From Centroberyx gerrardi (taxonomy: Eukaryota > Chordata > Actinopteri > Beryciformes > Berycidae), in assembly GCF_048128805.1 (NCBI RefSeq), contig NC_135999.1, positions 22,827,659 through 22,891,658 of the forward strand: 64,000 nucleotides of DNA, read 5' to 3'. The translations under genes were made by a program, and so were the position numbers. The notes beneath the pieces are model-generated. The model was not told the origin of the DNA and did no database searches. It saw only the letters and a program-made list of their open reading frames with translations. Positions 1-9,593 of this stretch are shown here, piece after piece. Each line of letters begins with the position of its first letter. Position 1 is the stretch's first letter.

Positions 1-1
1 A

Positions 2-1144
2 GCTCATACATTGACTCTTGTTGTGGCTGATGCTGCCAAGAACTCTATAGATGCTACCAGTTTCTTTGGCAATGTTCAGAAGATCTACACTCTATTCTCA
101 GCTGCTCCCCAGAGATGGGCCATTTTGAAACAGCATGTCACCTTTACTGTAAAGTCCTGGAGTGAGACGAGGTGGGAGAGCCGTGTCAACAGCATCATCC
201 CTTTGCGCTACCAGGCATCTGGCATAAGGGATGCATTGTTAGAAGTCAGGGAAAAGGCAACAGATGCCATCACAAAAATTGAGGCCCAATCTTTGGCAGA
301 GGAGGTTGGGTCATTCAGATTCCAAATTTGCACAGTTGTGTGGCATGATGTCCTCTCCAAGATCAACACAGTCAGCAAGCTACTGCAGTCTTCCACAATG
401 CAGTTGGATGTGGCAGTCAACCTCCTGGAGAGTACTAAGAGCCATCTGTTAAGCTACAGAAACGATGGCTTTGCTGCTGCACAAGCTTCTGCAAAAGATG
501 CATGTGAGGAAATGCATGTGGAGACCGTACTCAAGGAGAAGAGACTGCGAAGCACGAAGAGTCACTTTGCCTATGAAGCACCAGATGAGCCAGTCAGGGA
601 TGCCCTGAAGAGGCTAGAGACCACACTTTTCAATGTGGTCGTCGACTCTGCCATTGCATCTTTGGACGACCGGTTTGAAACACTTGGACAAGTTAAAAGC
701 AAGTTTGGGGTACTGCAAAACTTCCCAACCTTGGATGATGAAGCACTGGAGAAACAATGTGAGGAGCTTGAGAACACACTGAGGAGTGGAGAGGAAGCCG
801 ACATTGATGGGATGGAAATCAGGAACCTTCCTCAGTTACCCACAAACAGGATGACTGCATTTGAACTGCTGGACTTTGTCCGCAAGAAGGAACTGACAGA
901 GTTGTATCCAAATCTTTGGATATCCCTGAGGATTGCCTGTACCCTGCCAGTGACAGTGGCATCAGCTGAAAGAAGCTTTTCAAAGCTTAAGCTGATAAAG
1001 ACATACCTGCGATCATCTATGGCACAAAACCGCCTCACTGGACTTGCCATCATTAGTATAAACCATGAGGTTGGCAGGCAGGTGTCTTACGATGATGTCA
1101 TTGACGATTTTGCTTCAAGAAAATCAAGGAGGCACAGATTTTGA
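2..1144 (+). CDS. hAT transposase, C-terminal part (ZMYM1/TTF-type-like)
   Basis: This is the C-terminal 380 codons of a hAT-family transposase, which cuts and pastes its own element. The frame is already open at base 2, so the protein is truncated by the window edge; the first in-window leucine codon is not a real start. The N-terminal visible part matches the RNase-H-like region of ZMYM1-like/TTF-type transposases (RWAILKQHV, SWSETRWESR). The last 90 residues carry the hAT dimerisation motif (LWISLRIACTLPVTVASAER, then SFSKLKLIK and LTGLAIISINHE). There is no internal stop or frameshift, so the copy is young or under selection. It could be domesticated, but the matching terminal repeat 570 bases downstream favours an ordinary transposon. 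Confidence 0.8.
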   Translation, partial: AHTLTLVVADAAKNSIDATSFFGNVQKIYTLFSAAPQRWAILKQHVTFTVKSWSETRWESRVNSIIPLRYQASGIRDALLEVREKATDAITKIEAQSLAEEVGSFRFQICTVVWHDVLSKINTVSKLLQSSTMQLDVAVNLLESTKSHLLSYRNDGFAAAQASAKDACEEMHVETVLKEKRLRSTKSHFAYEAPDEPVRDALKRLETTLFNVVVDSAIASLDDRFETLGQVKSKFGVLQNFPTLDDEALEKQCEELENTLRSGEEADIDGMEIRNLPQLPTNRMTAFELLDFVRKKELTELYPNLWISLRIACTLPVTVASAERSFSKLKLIKTYLRSSMAQNRLTGLAIISINHEVGRQVSYDDVIDDFASRKSRRHRF

Positions 1145-1484
1145 GGACTTCACTGATGTTGGATGGTGGTGAAAGGCTGGATAGCTATAGTTTCTACAGT
1201 AGCCTATAGCTGTTGTTCTGTACAATAGTTAACACTTTTGTAGTGTTCACTTTATTTATTTTGAATATTTTGCTCTCTTTTTTTTTTGTAAAGATTTATT
1301 TATGGTACGCACTCTACTCGGTGAGCTACCGGGGCGCCCCAATATTTTGCACTCTTATATTGATTGTTCATTGCTATTTATTTGTCAAAATATTTTTGTT
1401 TTATTGGTGTTCATTTGTCATTGTCTTTAATTATAGACCTTTTTATGTGCAAGTTTGTTGCTTTTATAGTTTAAATATGTTGAC

Positions 1485-1497
1485 TTTATTATTTATT
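1485..1497 (-). promoter_or_regulatory. Candidate poly(A) signals for slc5a7-like, inside the hAT element
   Basis: Two minus-strand AATAAA hexamers (plus-strand tttatt at 1485-1490 and 1492-1497) are the first canonical signals downstream of the choline transporter stop at 1763. Both lie within transposon sequence. Use as a poly(A) site is inferred. Confidence 0.4.
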
Positions 1498-1569
1498 ATT
1501 TTGAATACTTTGCAATTGTTAATTGTTTCTTAACTAAGAGATTTGTTGTTAATTAATTTGTCCATCTCT

Positions 1570-1607
<38 letters not shown>

Positions 1608-1762
1608 CATTCAGTTATGAGCAGTGTGTGTGATTTGGTGGCTGCGCTGGGAGTGTTTTGGGGCCACAAACAAAATCTTGTTTAGGGCCACCAAAATCCT
1701 AGAGCCGGCCCTAATGAAATTATTCTAAAAAGTAGGCCAACAGCCTCACAAAAAGTCAAAAG

Positions 1763-4700
1763 TCAACTCTGCAGCATTGGCTGTAAAGCAACTCCAAGTC
1801 CATCCTCGTCACACACTGCATTGCTTCCAGTTTCCTCTTTGAAGCTCTCAGTGACTGTATCCACTGGTAACGCAAAAACATTACATTTTACCTTGAACAG
1901 GTCCCACCTCTCAGATAACAGGCCATGGTTGAACATGAACGAAGCCAGGGCAGAGAAAACCAAGATGGTCGTAAAGGTGATGAGCATGCAGATTGTCCTG
2001 ACAGGGGACCGCTGGATGTAGATGCCATCTTCCAGTGTGCAACCGGGAAGAGGAAGAACAACAGGAAGACCTACAGCCTTCTCTCCCAACAAAATTCTTA
2101 TTGTCAGCCCTGCAATGTAACCCACCGAGGCCCCATAACCGTTTGACACCTTAAAGAAGAGGACGCAGACCAGATGGGGGAATATAAAGGTGTACGCAAT
2201 GTCTGCTCCGAGGATCCAGAGCATCAGGATACTGTTGCTGTAGAAGGTTAGAGTTGTGCTAACCAGACCCACCACCACCACTGAGACCCGAATCACCCAC
2301 TGCATCTCACAGTCTGATGCCTGGAAACACAGGAGGGAGGGAAGGAATGGGGCGTACACAGAGAAAGGTTTAATTCTTCATTTATACACTTGTGCTTTCC
2401 AAAACTGATACATTTGATAATTTTTTTATTCTGCACCCAATAGAAAATGACAGAGAAGATTAAAGAGAGAGGGAGAGAGAAAGAAGGAATGACACAAAAC
2501 AAAAGCCAATCCTAACCTTCAAGGCCAATCCTAACCCACAACTCCACAGACACACTGAGCCACCATCACATACTGTACTCCTTCACCTGTTTACGCAAGA
2601 TGCTCTTGTAGATGTTGGTAGAGAAAACAGAAGTTGCTGACAGCAGGGCAGAGTCTGTGGATGACATGACGGCAGCAGCCACGGCTCCGATCCCAGTGAT
2701 GGAGACGTAAGTCGGGGTGAGGTATTGCAGGGCCAGTGGGAGAACCAAATACTCCTCACTACGTTCATACGGAGATGGTGAACCGTACAGCGTCAGGTTC
2801 CAGTCTGGACAACAGGAGAACTTAGAGGTTTATTCTTGGAAAGGCTCCTTACCAATATACTGGATCCATACAGCACACATAGAGAAACCTGGCTTCTACA
2901 TTAGAGGAAAGCAGTGCAGGTGAGAATGAGTATGAGTCTTTGGGGTGATCAAGTGAGCAACTTCTATCACAGATTTGTCATTGAATTAGCCACACAACAT
3001 CTCCAAGGCTCTATACAAAATTCTACAGTTCCAGAATTACCTCCATCTCTATACCTGCTTGCAGCACAATCTGATTGGTCAAGAAAGCATTCTAACTGTA
3101 TTTTAAATCCTAGTCAAAGATCCCAAGGTTTCAAAAGATACCAAATATGTCATGCTGAATTCCAGGGAAATGTGTATAAAATGATGCACAAGACATCTAG
3201 ATTTTTTCCATTTGATGTAATGGTGCAGCCATAAAAAATCATCTTCGGCATCTTCGGTTTGAATACTTCACTCAATATAAGCAGCTATAGCTTCAATGAA
3301 GGGTTGGAACAAGCAGATACAGGTACATGTATCTATACATTGTCATGTAAAAATGTACATGGTTTTGTCTAACTTTGAAGCTACTTGAGGAAAACTTGAA
3401 TGGGAAAGTCAGTGTGCAAGGGGTTAACCTATTTCCCACCTGTAGAGGCGGCAACAGCCCCAACCAAGACAGGGGGGATTCCCAGGATAGCGATGACAAG
3501 GCCAGCAGCATAGCAGGTGACCTGGGCCTTTGCTGAGGAGGAGGCAGACAGTGTCCTCTGGTGGAAGCATTGGAATGCCAGACTACCCAGGACCTGTGAC
3601 AAGGGAGAGCAGAGTTAGAGGAGGAAGATGGTGAGAACAGGAGAAATTGAAGGAGATGGGGAGGAATGAAAGAGCATTGCAAAAGAGGTGCGGACTGAAG
3701 GGAAATTTGCATTGCAACTGGCTATTTTTGTGGTTTGTGCATAAACTGGTCTGTCAATGGATTGAGGGTGGCAGGGAGTGGTGTGGGAAATGTGGATGGG
3801 GTGGTTTTGGTTCAGGATGAGGATATGGATATGGACAACTGGACTCAGGTGGGGAGTGGAAGAGAATGAGGGAAAAGGGTTGGAGGTGGTGGCAATGAAG
3901 GTCACAATCGTCAGCAGCCGGAGTGCGATGAGGACTCCCTGGAGCCTCGCCCCTCCACCCCAGCTCAGTTTTCTCCACTGCCAGCCTGCCCCCAGGAACT
4001 CAGGAACTGGAGGACCACCCCATGCTCTTGGGAAAGAGTGACGATGAGATGTCCTCCATCTCCGCTGACCCTGCCCCCTTCTTCGGTGCGGTAAGAGAAG
4101 TGCGGAACCTCTCAGAAAGAGCAAAGCACCGATTCCTGGCCTCGTTGATTTTGCCAGAGTGGCGGGGAAGTCAGACATCTGGCATCATGGCATTCCCCCA
4201 CTTGAAGATGCACTAGCCACCCAATTTTCTCCTGGCTCCACTACCTGGTCGGGGAGTAGACGACCTACTCCACCGCAGCCTAGGGATAAGGAGATGGTGG
4301 AATTTTTCAAGAAAATTCCCACCTTCCACCAGTGGCTAACAACCTGGGGCTGTTGCAGATTATGACAGGCAAACCTCCTTCTCAGCCGAGGAGTTGGACC
4401 TGGTGTCAGATAAACAACCTCACCAGGGGAGCCAGCGTCCGTTCGCTGTCGGTCCCTGTATGGAGGAAAACACACACAGCGTGCCGGCTCTCTGCTTAGG
4501 GGCTCCACTTCCCACAGGTACGAGAGCCCACACTCCCCGAGGGGCAGCGAGCTTTCGGCTGTGTACCAGCTCGCGCAACCCGTTCTCATTCCCAACTCAT
4601 CCTATGTTGACTCTTTGTCAAATCCCTTGGCGTTGCTATAACGACGCTAAAGGTACCCTTCTGCGTCAGTATAGGACGCAGAATTGTGTAGTGCTCATAG

Positions 4701-6104
4701 GAAGTGCAAACTGTTTGCTGTTTACTGGCAAACTGCTCAATATTAGAAAGATGCAATACAATCTGAACCAACAGGTTGATGTTATAAGAGGATATAATCA
4801 AAAAAATTACAAAAGTATGCTTTTGTCGGTGCTATTTTGCCGCGATTTCATCAGCTCTGTTTCATGGGCAGAAAGAGGTATGTTCAATGACGAAACGGAT
4901 TATGCAACATTTAGAAACGTTAACTCCCGACTGCGTTCTTCTATTTAAATTGTGCTTATTGTAAAGTAGATGTAACGATACAGTCGTTATAAAGTGCTAT
5001 ATTTTATGGAGTTTATTTCATTTGGCCTCGAAATTGATCTACAACCATACTAACCTTTTTTTTAAAAATTATTAATATTAGCACCAATGAGCTCAAGCAA
5101 AGAAATGCATCAAAGCGGAATGCCTTATTTGGGTTAGGGTTAGGGTGTCACGGCTCTTGCCGTGACTCTAGTTTTCCTTGTGTTTCTCGTTGTTCCCTGC
5201 CCCCTGTGTGTCTCCGCCTCCCTGGTTTGTCTTTCTGTGTTTGTCTGTGTCTGTCGTGTGTGGCGTGGGCGTGGCTCCCTCTCCTTCCCAGCTCCTGGGC
5301 TCCTGAGTTGCCGACACACCTGAACCTCATCACTCATCACCTCCTGTTTATCAACCCCGGCGTACCTACCAGTGGTCGCCAGATTGTTCCACCAACTCCG
5401 TGGTAGACACTCTCGGTCGCTCTGCACTTTTATGTCTGGACTTACCTTGTGTATCAAGTTCTGTTCATGTTGATCGTGTCTCTCCTGTGCCCAGGATTTC
5501 CTCCATGAGTCTCTCCACCTGCCCACGCCACATCTGCCAGCCACCCAGCTTTCCTGTCTGTCCGCCAGCTCGTTACACACCAACCCGAGCTCCAGCCAGC
5601 CGTCTCGCTCGCCGGCTAACCCGCCAGCTCGTCAGCTCGCCGGCCAGCCCAGCTCCGATCATCTTCCCTACTCCGGCTGCCTGCCTTCATCTCACCACTT
5701 CTAATTCCAACCTCCAATAATCCTCTTTTCCTTTTACACTTTGTCCGTGTCTGCATTTGGGTCCAAGAAGACAACCATTCCTAACATAGGGTTAGTTGCA
5801 GGCGTCCAATACTGCCGCAAGAGGCTTTACCATGAAGTCTATGGAACACCCGGTGCGTCCTATACTGACGCAGAAGGGTACCTTTAGCGTCGTTATAGCG
5901 ACGCCAAGGGATTTGACAAAGAGTCAACATAGGACGAGTTGGGAATGAGAACGGGTTGGATCCTTGTTATCTGTCCACCAACTTTCAGCCAAATCTGTTG
6001 GTAAGTATTTGAGATATCTTGCTTACAGAGAGGGGAAAACATCTCATTTTGTTGGCAGAGGTAATTACTGTTTGACATTACTGTCAGTATCATTATTGTT
6101 GTTG

Positions 6105-6151
<47 letters not shown>

Positions 6152-8245
6152 ATTATTATTATTATTATTATTATTATTTTATCATTATTATCTTCTTCTT
6201 CAGCTCACCAGCATTAAGAAGTCATCGATCCACTTCCAGACTTGGTCCAGCTCCAAAGTGCCTATCCAGGGGGCTTGGTATGTGTGGTTAAAAGCCGTCT
6301 GGGCAATGTTTATGGATGCAGGGTTGAGCAGAAGGAAGGGGACACACATCCACTGCACAGATAGATACTGAGGTCACCAGACTGAGACTGACACACCACA
6401 CAAAGGTCACTTAACTACGGCAAACAAAGACACAGAGAAAGGTAGGACAAATGTGTGATTTAAGTGGTATTCCAGTGGAATAAAGTCTTAAAAAATGTCC
6501 TGTGACCAAAATGTCGATCACTGGCACTGGGTGGTAATGCATTATTCAGTAACACATTACAGAAACACTGTTAATTTTCCCGAGTAGCATAATGAACTAG
6601 TATTTCAATTTCATTAAAGTTACCAATCAAAATGATTGATGATTGTGATTGATGACTGATTTTGTTTCACTATACAAAATCCAAGAAAAAATGTCTTCCA
6701 CACTTTCTGTAGCACGAACACAGAATAGATGCAGAAACCTGTGATTTTTAGAATGGTTGCCAGTTGCCACCAGAGCATGTGAGCGGAGCGGGAGGGAGGA
6801 TTTTGGGTGGAGCGGTGAGCGGATTTTTTAAAAAGCTGGAGCGGCGCCTTATCTCCCGCTCCATCCCGCTCCAATTTCGCTCCGGTACCGTGAGCGGAGG
6901 AGCGGAGAGAACTGACAGCTCCGTGAGCGAGGAGCGGAAATTCTCACTGCTCCGCTCCGCTCACATGCTCTGGTTGCAACTATACATACTTACATGTATA
7001 GGTTAATATTAAATTAACAAGGGCCACAAGGCACTGTTACTCACCAGACTGATGAATACTAGAGACAGCTGGATGACATCAGTGTAAGCCACAGAATAAA
7101 GGCCTCCTAACAATGTGTAGATAATGGCCACTGCTGAAGATATCACGACAGTGTAGGAGAAGGGCAACTCCAGTATCACACTCATAGTTACTCCTGTTAA
7201 AAACAACCACCCACACACCCACACACATTTTAAATGCTATATTGGCATCAACTGAATGAATTTTGAAGTGTTTTAATTGGTAAGTATATATGTTTACCTA
7301 AGCTAAACAAAGTGCATGCGACCCACAGGATGTCAATCAGCAAGGCTGGCAGTGCTAGCACACCGCACAGTACTTTTCCATACTTTATTTGGAAGGGGTC
7401 CATCATGGTGACATACCTCTTGTCCCTCATTGGCTTGGCAAAGAAAAGACCACCTTACGGAGTGAATAAAAAATTAAGTCATATACGCTTTGATGTAGCG
7501 TCATTCAACATGAAAATAAAGTAAATACGTTTCAGAATCATATATGCTATGAAGAAATTTTAAATTGTTGTATAGTCATCTATATTTCTCGTCTCAACTA
7601 TTACCAAGAATAGCATACCATCTCTGTTCCATGGATTAACTTGAATTGTGTGTGACAGGTTGAGTCTTACCAATTATAAAGGACACAGAGTATTGTACAG
7701 GCATTAGAGCCCATATTAACCCAATTTTAGGAGAATACACTGCCTCAGCCATGCCAAGGAGGAAGCCGCCTCCAACCCAGGTAGCTGCAGAAGAATGATA
7801 CACACACATACACATGCAGATGCATGCACACAGACACAGAAACACAGCACTGTAATTAAAAATGCCAGGAGTGCTGCACATTATGCTGAAACATTTAGCA
7901 ATACACAGGATGTGATATAGCGATCTCTTGTGCCATAATCCAGGGTGAGCATCCATACAGATCACACAGTTTTACCAAGAACTGAGAACAGTGGCTGACT
8001 GCTCACTCTGGCTACCAACTCTGGGTCAAGATCAGCTTATCCGCCCCATAAAACAATTTACCAGTCATGGTGAAAATTCCCACCACCAAGTTGATATCTC
8101 TGCCTCCAAGGAGAGTCACTTCTGTCCTGTCTCCCTGGCTCTTCCTCTCAGCCCTCCTGGACTTCCTGGAGGCCCACATCCCCGTCCCCAGAACCAGGAG
8201 GTAGAACAGCACCACCACAACCACACCAGGGATGTTCAAAGCCAT
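1763..8245 (-). CDS. slc5a7: High-affinity choline transporter 1-like, 8 coding exons
   Basis: Na+/Cl- dependent choline uptake carrier of the SSF/SLC5 family; in cholinergic neurons it supplies choline for acetylcholine synthesis. Exons in transcript order: 8245-8062, 7784-7671, 7453-7298, 7193-7045, 6352-6209, 3593-3440, 2804-2587, 2320-1763. They total 1677 nt (558 aa) with every phase closing; human SLC5A7 is 580 aa with 8 coding exons. Recognisable blocks are MALNIPG at the start, GGRDI and TATWVGGG in the first helices, [13 protein letters not shown], the DWNLTLYG loop, and [19 protein letters not shown]. Residues 374-558 form the last exon, with the final helices and cytoplasmic tail. 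The ATG at 8245 is the first in frame, and a TTTTTATTTAG acceptor just upstream (about 8288) suggests a non-coding 5' exon. The tail differs from human CHT1, so a diverged teleost paralog is possible. Confidence 0.93.
3780..4575. other. Unclassified GC-richer segment in slc5a7 intron 5
   Basis: This segment is compositionally unlike the AT-rich intron around it. It holds short open frames on the plus strand (for example 4022-4216, containing [18 protein letters not shown]), interrupted by stops. It resembles a decayed mobile-element coding fragment, but I cannot name the family. Confidence 0.3.
4576..5958. mobile_element. Long-TIR (foldback-type) element, interrupted by a solo LTR
   Basis: The ends are near-perfect inverted repeats of about 100 bp (4576-4676 and 5854-5958), beginning CAACCCGTTCTCATTCCCAA, with two mismatches seen by eye. 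No transposase frame lies between them, so this is a non-autonomous element. The termini contain smaller palindromes around the GCGTCG...CGACGC block. I see no clear target duplication. Removing the nested LTR leaves about 740 bp. It sits in intron 5 of the choline transporter gene. Confidence 0.8.
5146..5786. mobile_element. Solo LTR of a retrotransposon with 5-bp target duplication
   Basis: A 641-bp segment begins TGTCACGG and ends CCTAACA, i.e. TG...CA termini. It is flanked on both sides by the 5-bp direct repeat TAGGG (5141-5145 and 5787-5791). It has no coding capacity. These are hallmarks of a solo LTR left by recombination between the two LTRs of a provirus-like element. Gypsy versus BEL versus ERV type cannot be told from sequence alone. 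It inserted into a TTAGGG-like stretch inside the older inverted-repeat element. Confidence 0.65.
6091..6180. repeat. (TTA)n microsatellite
   Basis: About 90 bases of almost pure TTA/ATT triplets lie about 30 bases from the 3' side of slc5a7 exon 5, in intron 5. Confidence 0.95.
6771..6972. mobile_element. hAT-like MITE, 202 bp
   Basis: The termini are inverted copies of CAGAGCATGTGAGCGGAGC. The interior is a GC-rich GAGCGG-type array. The flanking octamers are gttgccac and gttgcaac (7 of 8 identical), fitting an aged 8-bp hAT target duplication. It lies in intron 4 of slc5a7 and has no coding capacity. Confidence 0.75.
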
Positions 8246-8991
8246 GGTAGTCAACCACTGTGGGGACAACACGCTGACAGCTGGGGTAGCTAAATAAAAA
8301 ATAAGGACCCTTGGACCAGTGTTACAGAACAAAGGTCACAGCATCTACTGAGCCAGTGTTGAACACTAATCTGGGGTAATTGTGGTTATAATGTTGATGT
8401 ATTCATGTACTCTTGCCCCTTCTCTCCCATTATCCTGTTGAAAATTGGAAATGATTTGAGCACCTTGTTATTGTTTATGTGCATATAATAGGCTAACTTT
8501 ATTCCTAAAGGAAGGGACGTGCTGAGCATGCACATTTTTTACATCCCTCCAGTTAACATTCATGAACACACACACACACACACACTTTTTGGCTGGACCG
8601 CAACAGCGGTTTCGATGCATATGTGCGAGCTCAGTCCACCCAACAGCCCTCTGTTCTGTCGGTGGAGAGAGAGACACAGACAAGCATGGAGGTTTCGGCG
8701 CGCCGAGGGCTTACTGCCGACGCTTCCCGGAGTTTCCCGGGGGCACGGTTCTGGCCAGTGCTGATAGCTGGGCACCGATTTGTTCCCGGTGATCCGGCTG
8801 AGATTTCGGCGGGGGTCCCGACGCCGATGCGTCACCGGGTGTCCGGCGACCGCCATTTTTGGCACCGATGGGTACCAGAGCGACTGGCGCTTGGATCGGG
8901 AGGATCAATGCGGGCCGTGGGCGCGGTGGAGAGGACAGCGGCGGAGAGAGGAGACGGGACGCGCTGGAACGGAGATCAGTATGGATGTATG
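8246..8991. other. Upstream region of slc5a7 with CpG-rich block
   Basis: No coding exon is seen. A CA repeat occurs at 8568-8585. From about 8690 to 8965 the sequence is strikingly GC- and CpG-rich compared with everything around it. It lies 450-700 bases upstream of the slc5a7 start codon, as expected for a promoter and non-coding first exon. Promoter function is inferred. Confidence 0.45.
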
Positions 8992-9585
8992 CATAGGCTC
9001 CGATTCTGTGGGGAAAATAGACTTGATAGGCCTACTGTATATGCGCCAGCGGCTGGGGCCAAATTTACATTGATTTGATAGCAAACTCCACCCGCTGTGC
9101 GGCATAGCCCACATTGCAAAACAAGTTGATCCAACTTGTTTTGCAACGTGTAACGATATTATAACTTGTTTGGCTTGTTAATAGGCCCCTTGTAGCCTAT
9201 ACTGTTATGTTGCGTTCTTTATGGGTGTAAGTTACTATAGCAGCGGTGTCTCACAGCCACGGTGGTGTCGGATTGTGCACTTGGCCTATGATTTATGTTC
9301 ATGTGAGCCTTTTTACTAAATCATTTCGGTGGCATTGATTATTATTTTCCGTACGTTTCATGGTGTGTATCGTTAGTTAAACTTTTGATCTCCAATGTGT
9401 GTGTGTGTGCGTGTGTGTCGGTCGCTGTTAATTTCCTATGGTGCTGAAATGCGTGCGTTTGACTACTTTTTCCAAATCCGTATAGCAACAAGTCATGTAG
9501 GCTATGGTTATCGCAGAAGGTTTATCTTGGGCGTGGGGGTGGGGTTCTGAGCACCCACCGGCAGAAACATAAATCGGCGCCTATG
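8992..9585. mobile_element. hAT-like non-autonomous element, 594 bp, with 8-bp TSD
   Basis: The element starts CATAGGCTCCGATT and ends with the inverted partner AATCGGCGCCTATG. It is flanked by perfect 8-bp direct repeats gatgtatg (8984-8991 and 9586-9593). It has no transposase frame and contains a perfect 15-bp hairpin (9114-9146) and a GT repeat (9397-9419). The 8-bp duplication indicates hAT-type insertion. Confidence 0.8.
9114..9146. repeat. Perfect 15-bp-arm hairpin
   Basis: TTGCAAAACAAGTTG and its exact reverse complement are separated by three bases (atc). It lies inside the hAT-like element, so it is probably a structural part of that family. Confidence 0.9.
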
Positions 9586-9593
9586 GATGTATG

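Larger units (their letters stand above)
1..1713 (+). mobile_element. hAT-superfamily DNA transposon, 3' part
   Basis: The left end lies outside the window. The element holds the C-terminal part of a hAT transposase (2-1144), then an AT-rich 3' region with a GT microsatellite (1572-1606). It closes near 1713 with a terminal sequence whose reverse complement begins AGGGCCGGCTCTAGG, a hAT-type end. The target duplication cannot be checked because the other end is missing. It lies only about 50 bases from the stop codon of the neighbouring minus-strand choline transporter gene. Confidence 0.75.

Noticed and set aside
1213..1533. 106-codon plus-strand open frame after the hAT transposase
   Set aside because: It is AT-rich with a Phe/Leu/Tyr-dominated translation and no homology signal; expected of the non-coding 3' region of the element.
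4394..4948. 184-codon plus-strand open frame in slc5a7 intron 5
   Set aside because: It runs across the boundary of the inverted-repeat element at 4576, so it is a chance fusion of unrelated sequence.
5131..5145. Interstitial telomere repeat
   Set aside because: Only two and a half TTAGGG-like units; too short to be a telomeric relic in its own right and explained with the LTR insertion site.
8932..8943. Half match to the RE1/NRSF site (GGACAGCG) upstream of slc5a7
   Set aside because: Only the right half is present, with no recognisable left half at proper spacing, so it cannot be called.
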